A stretch of DNA of 8,343 nt from an uncultured Veillonella sp. (GTDB lineage Bacteria > Bacillota > Negativicutes > Veillonellales > Veillonellaceae). The notes beneath the pieces are model-generated. The model ran no database searches. It was not told the origin of the DNA and saw only the letters and a program-made list of their open reading frames with translations. Below, piece by piece: positions 6,395 to 8,343 of this stretch. A program made the position numbers and the translations under genes. The DNA is taken from contig NZ_CAKQFJ010000047.1 of NCBI RefSeq assembly GCF_934230905.1, positions 1 to 8,343 of the forward strand, in the 5' to 3' direction. The first letter of the stretch is position 1. Each line of letters begins with the position of its first letter.

Positions 6395-6420
6395 TAAGTA
6401 TGATGTAACGCACTATTTTT
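6373..6420 (+). terminator. Intrinsic terminator of the efflux operon
   Basis: ATAGTGCGTTGCAT (6373-6386) pairs with ATGTAACGCACTAT (6403-6416), 14 pairs including one G-T wobble. After a G-G mismatch, ATAC pairs with GTAT to leave a 6-base loop AATTAA. The 3' arm ends in TTTTT. It lies 62 bases after the permease stop and should separate the efflux operon from the thioesterase gene. Confidence 0.88.
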
Positions 6421-6437
6421 AATTTAGTGAGGAAATT

Positions 6438-6902
6438 ATGGCTACAACATTATTAGAATATTTTAATGAGTTACGGACTCAGAATCCTTTTTCTTGGGTG
6501 AAAGATTCAGAGGTTACCGCTGTAGAGTCAGGTCATGCAGAAATGACATTACAAACAAATGAAACTGAATACTGCAATTTCAGAGGTCATTTACATGGTG
6601 CTGTTTGTATTGGCTTTGCAGACAGCTTGATGGGAACAGCATGTTTTACATTGGGAAAATCGGTGAGTACTATTGATATTAATGGTAATTATTTGAAAGC
6701 TGTTCAGGGTGGTACAGTATTGCGCGGTGTAGCGAATGTAGAGCACAGTGGTAAAACTACGATGGTGGCTACTGCACGTATTTATAACGAGTTAGGTGAA
6801 GTGGTGCATATAGCGAGAGGTACGTTTTTTGTTGTGGAAGAGCGTTCTTTACCGGATTTACCTTGGAGATTCATTGAAGAAGATGACCCAAATTTGATAT
6901 AA
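6438..6902 (+). CDS. PaaI-type hotdog-fold thioesterase
   Basis: The 154-residue product is a single hotdog domain of the PaaI/acyl-CoA thioesterase type, which hydrolyses acyl- or aryl-CoA thioesters in the cytoplasm. The family pattern is visible as Asn47 followed by GHLHGA (50-55), where most members have HGG, then the likely catalytic acid Asp62 in FADSLMG. The core strands follow: STIDINGNYLKAV (77-89), HSGKTTMVATARIYNELGE (103-121) and VHIARGTFFVV (123-133). The C-terminal end LPDLPWRFIEEDD is extra to the core. The start has GTGAGGA a few bases upstream. It follows the efflux terminator and ends 36 bases before pheS, whose promoter overlaps its stop. Neither neighbour suggests a substrate. 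A housekeeping role in CoA-ester turnover is likely, but the substrate is unknown. Confidence 0.82.
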   Translation: MATTLLEYFNELRTQNPFSWVKDSEVTAVESGHAEMTLQTNETEYCNFRGHLHGAVCIGFADSLMGTACFTLGKSVSTIDINGNYLKAVQGGTVLRGVANVEHSGKTTMVATARIYNELGEVVHIARGTFFVVEERSLPDLPWRFIEEDDPNLI

Positions 6903-6903
6903 T
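6874..6903 (+). promoter_or_regulatory. Promoter of pheS-pheT, overlapping the thioesterase stop
   Basis: TTGAAG (6874-6879) and a perfect TATAAT (6898-6903) are 18 bases apart, with a TG one base before the -10 (extended -10). The -10 covers the thioesterase stop codon. The predicted start near 6910 leaves a leader of about 29 bases before pheS, holding little beyond AGGAGG (6925-6930). There is no room for a T-box riboswitch or leader-peptide attenuator. Confidence 0.65.
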
Positions 6904-6938
6904 GGGGGTTGAACTTTGTAATTTAGGAGGACTGTTGT

Positions 6939-7967
6939 ATGGAACAAGAATTACAACGCATTAAAGAGGAAGCTTTATCTGCGATTAAAAACTCTTCCGA
7001 TGAACAAGCGTTGCAAGACGTACGCGTAAAATATTTAGGTAAAAAAGGTGAAGTAACAGCATTGCTTAAAGGGTTAGGTAAACTTTCCCCAGAAGAACGT
7101 CCTAAAATGGGCGCTCTCGTGAATGCAGTTCGTCAAGCATTAGAAGCAGAAATCGATGCATTGAAAACGTCTATGGAAGTAGCGGCTATGAACGCTCGAT
7201 TGGAAGAAGAAAAAATCGATATTACTCTTCCTGGTAGAGCACCAAAATCTGGTCATATCCATCCATTGACTACCGTGAATGAAATGATTGAAGATTTCTT
7301 CATGAAAATGGGCTATACCGTTGAAGAAGGTCCTGAAATTGAACAAGACCATTTTAACTTTGAATGTCTTAATTTACCAAAAGATCATCCAGCACGCGAT
7401 ATGCAAGATTCTTTCTATATTACAGAAAATTTCTTGCTTAGAACTCATACATCTCCTGTACAAGCACGTACCATGCAACGTCATGAACCGAATAGTCCGA
7501 TTCGCATGATTGCACCTGGTAAGGTATATCGTTGGGACTATGATGCTACACACTCTCCTGTGTTCCATCAAGTAGAAGGCTTAATTATTGATGAACATAT
7601 CACATTTGCTGACTTGAAAGGCACTATCGAAACATTTTTACGCCATATGTTTGGTGATGAAACAAAAGTGCGTTTCCGTACAAGCTTCTTCCCATTCACA
7701 GAACCATCTGCGGAAGTAGATATCTCTTGTGTTATGTGTGGCGGTGAAGGTTGTCGTGTATGCTCTCACACAGGCTGGCTTGAAATCCTTGGCTGCGGCA
7801 TGGTACATCCTCGTGTACTTGAGCTCAATGGCTATGATCCTAATAAGGTGAAAGGTTTTGCCTTTGGTATGGGCGTAGAACGTATTGCTATGTTGTTATA
7901 TGGTATTGGCGATTTACGTCTATTCTTTGAAGATGATATCCGTTTCTTGGAACAATTTAGGAGGTAG
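6939..7967 (+). CDS. pheS: Phenylalanyl-tRNA synthetase alpha subunit
   Basis: PheS is the catalytic chain of the alpha2-beta2 enzyme that attaches phenylalanine to tRNA-Phe. The 342 residues have the usual length and order: an N-terminal coiled-coil arm (about 1-90) that contacts tRNA, then the class II catalytic core. LLRTHTSPVQ (166-175) precedes motif 2, GKVYRWDYDATHSPVFHQVEG (194-214). The four-cysteine cluster C264, C267, C272 and C275 and the following GWLEILGCGMVHPRVL are typical of bacterial PheS. Motif 3 is GFAFGMGVERIAML (306-319), where Ala308 occupies the position that keeps the pocket selective for phenylalanine. A perfect AGGAGG lies eight bases before the ATG. pheT follows after two bases, and the pheT ribosome site encodes the last two arginines of PheS, so the subunits are coupled. 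Confidence 0.98.
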   Translation: MEQELQRIKEEALSAIKNSSDEQALQDVRVKYLGKKGEVTALLKGLGKLSPEERPKMGALVNAVRQALEAEIDALKTSMEVAAMNARLEEEKIDITLPGRAPKSGHIHPLTTVNEMIEDFFMKMGYTVEEGPEIEQDHFNFECLNLPKDHPARDMQDSFYITENFLLRTHTSPVQARTMQRHEPNSPIRMIAPGKVYRWDYDATHSPVFHQVEGLIIDEHITFADLKGTIETFLRHMFGDETKVRFRTSFFPFTEPSAEVDISCVMCGGEGCRVCSHTGWLEILGCGMVHPRVLELNGYDPNKVKGFAFGMGVERIAMLLYGIGDLRLFFEDDIRFLEQFRR

Positions 7968-7969
7968 AA

Positions 7970-8343
7970 ATGAAAGCAAGCTTACAATGGATGAATGAAT
8001 ACGTACCTCTTGATCTAAATCGTCCTGCCCAAGAATTAGCGGATGAATTAACACAAGCAGGTATTCCTGTAGAAGAAGTACTTTCTATGGATCCAGGTTT
8101 GAAAAAAATCTATACTGGTAAAATCGTAGAAATTACAAAACACCCAGATGCAGATAAATTACAAGTATGCCAAGTACAATGCTTATCTGAAGATGGGGAA
8201 GAAATTACTAAGCAAATCGTTACCGCTGCTACTAATGTAGCTGTAGGTCAAATCGTACCAGTTGCGTATCATAAATCTCGTTTGGCAGATGGTACAGAAA
8301 TCAAAAAAGGTAAATTACGTGGTGTTGTATCAGAAGGTATGTT
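7970..8343 (+). CDS. pheT: Phenylalanyl-tRNA synthetase beta subunit, N-terminal part
   Basis: This is the beta chain of the same synthetase; it binds tRNA and, in the full protein, edits mischarged tyrosine. Only the first 124 codons are in the window and the frame is open at the end; the complete protein is usually about 800 residues. The start MKASLQWMNEYVPLD is typical. From about residue 40 the OB-fold tRNA-binding domain is visible, with EITKHPDADKLQVCQV (54-69), the QIVTAATNVAVGQIVPVAY stretch and KKGKLRGVVSEGM at the window edge. AGGAGG at 7959-7964 lies five bases before the ATG, within the end of pheS. No internal stop or frameshift is seen in the visible part. Confidence 0.96.
   Translation, partial: MKASLQWMNEYVPLDLNRPAQELADELTQAGIPVEEVLSMDPGLKKIYTGKIVEITKHPDADKLQVCQVQCLSEDGEEITKQIVTAATNVAVGQIVPVAYHKSRLADGTEIKKGKLRGVVSEGM

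Noticed and set aside
7140..7571. Open frames on both strands inside pheS
   Set aside because: They lie within the conserved pheS coding region in other frames and look like shadows of its codon bias.

Overview
The window looks chromosomal and comes from a low-GC bacterium. All genes lie on the + strand. The gene content, the codon use and an outer-membrane type (TolC-docking) efflux adaptor fit a diderm Firmicute of the class Negativicutes, most likely Veillonella or a close relative. That placement is an inference from protein appearance, not from a search.

Layout. Positions 1-1398 hold an IS1182-type DDE transposase whose N-terminus lies beyond the window edge. Positions 1399-1590 hold no gene but carry three consecutive inverted repeats; the last is a convincing intrinsic terminator. 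A two-gene unit follows: a divergent shikimate-kinase-like protein (1627-2325), whose basic C-terminal tail runs 89 bases into an ATP-type 6-phosphofructokinase gene (2237-3196). After a 91-base gap with a possible promoter comes a tight three-gene efflux operon: MacA-like adaptor (3288-4370), MacB-type ATPase (4384-5106) and MacB-type permease (5099-6310), closed by a strong terminator (6373-6420). A small hotdog-fold thioesterase (6438-6902) follows. The last genes are pheS (6939-7967) and the first 124 codons of pheT (7970 to the window end), driven by a promoter that overlaps the end of the thioesterase gene.

How the genes work together. The three efflux genes encode an inner-membrane MacB-like pump, split into ATPase and permease chains, plus its periplasmic adaptor. 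The adaptor keeps the R-x3-L-x6-S hairpin-tip motif used to dock TolC-like outer-membrane channels; no TolC gene is in the window. pheS and pheT encode the two subunits of phenylalanyl-tRNA synthetase. pfkA and the kinase-like gene are translationally linked by position, but no shared pathway is evident.

Most of the window is ordinary housekeeping and transport. The points most worth a second look are the altered fructose-6-phosphate site of the phosphofructokinase (Ser243, Tyr249, Cys124), the altered shikimate site and long out-of-frame overlap of the kinase-like gene, and the hairpin cluster after the transposase. I see no CRISPR array, tRNA, rRNA or clearly new multi-gene system.
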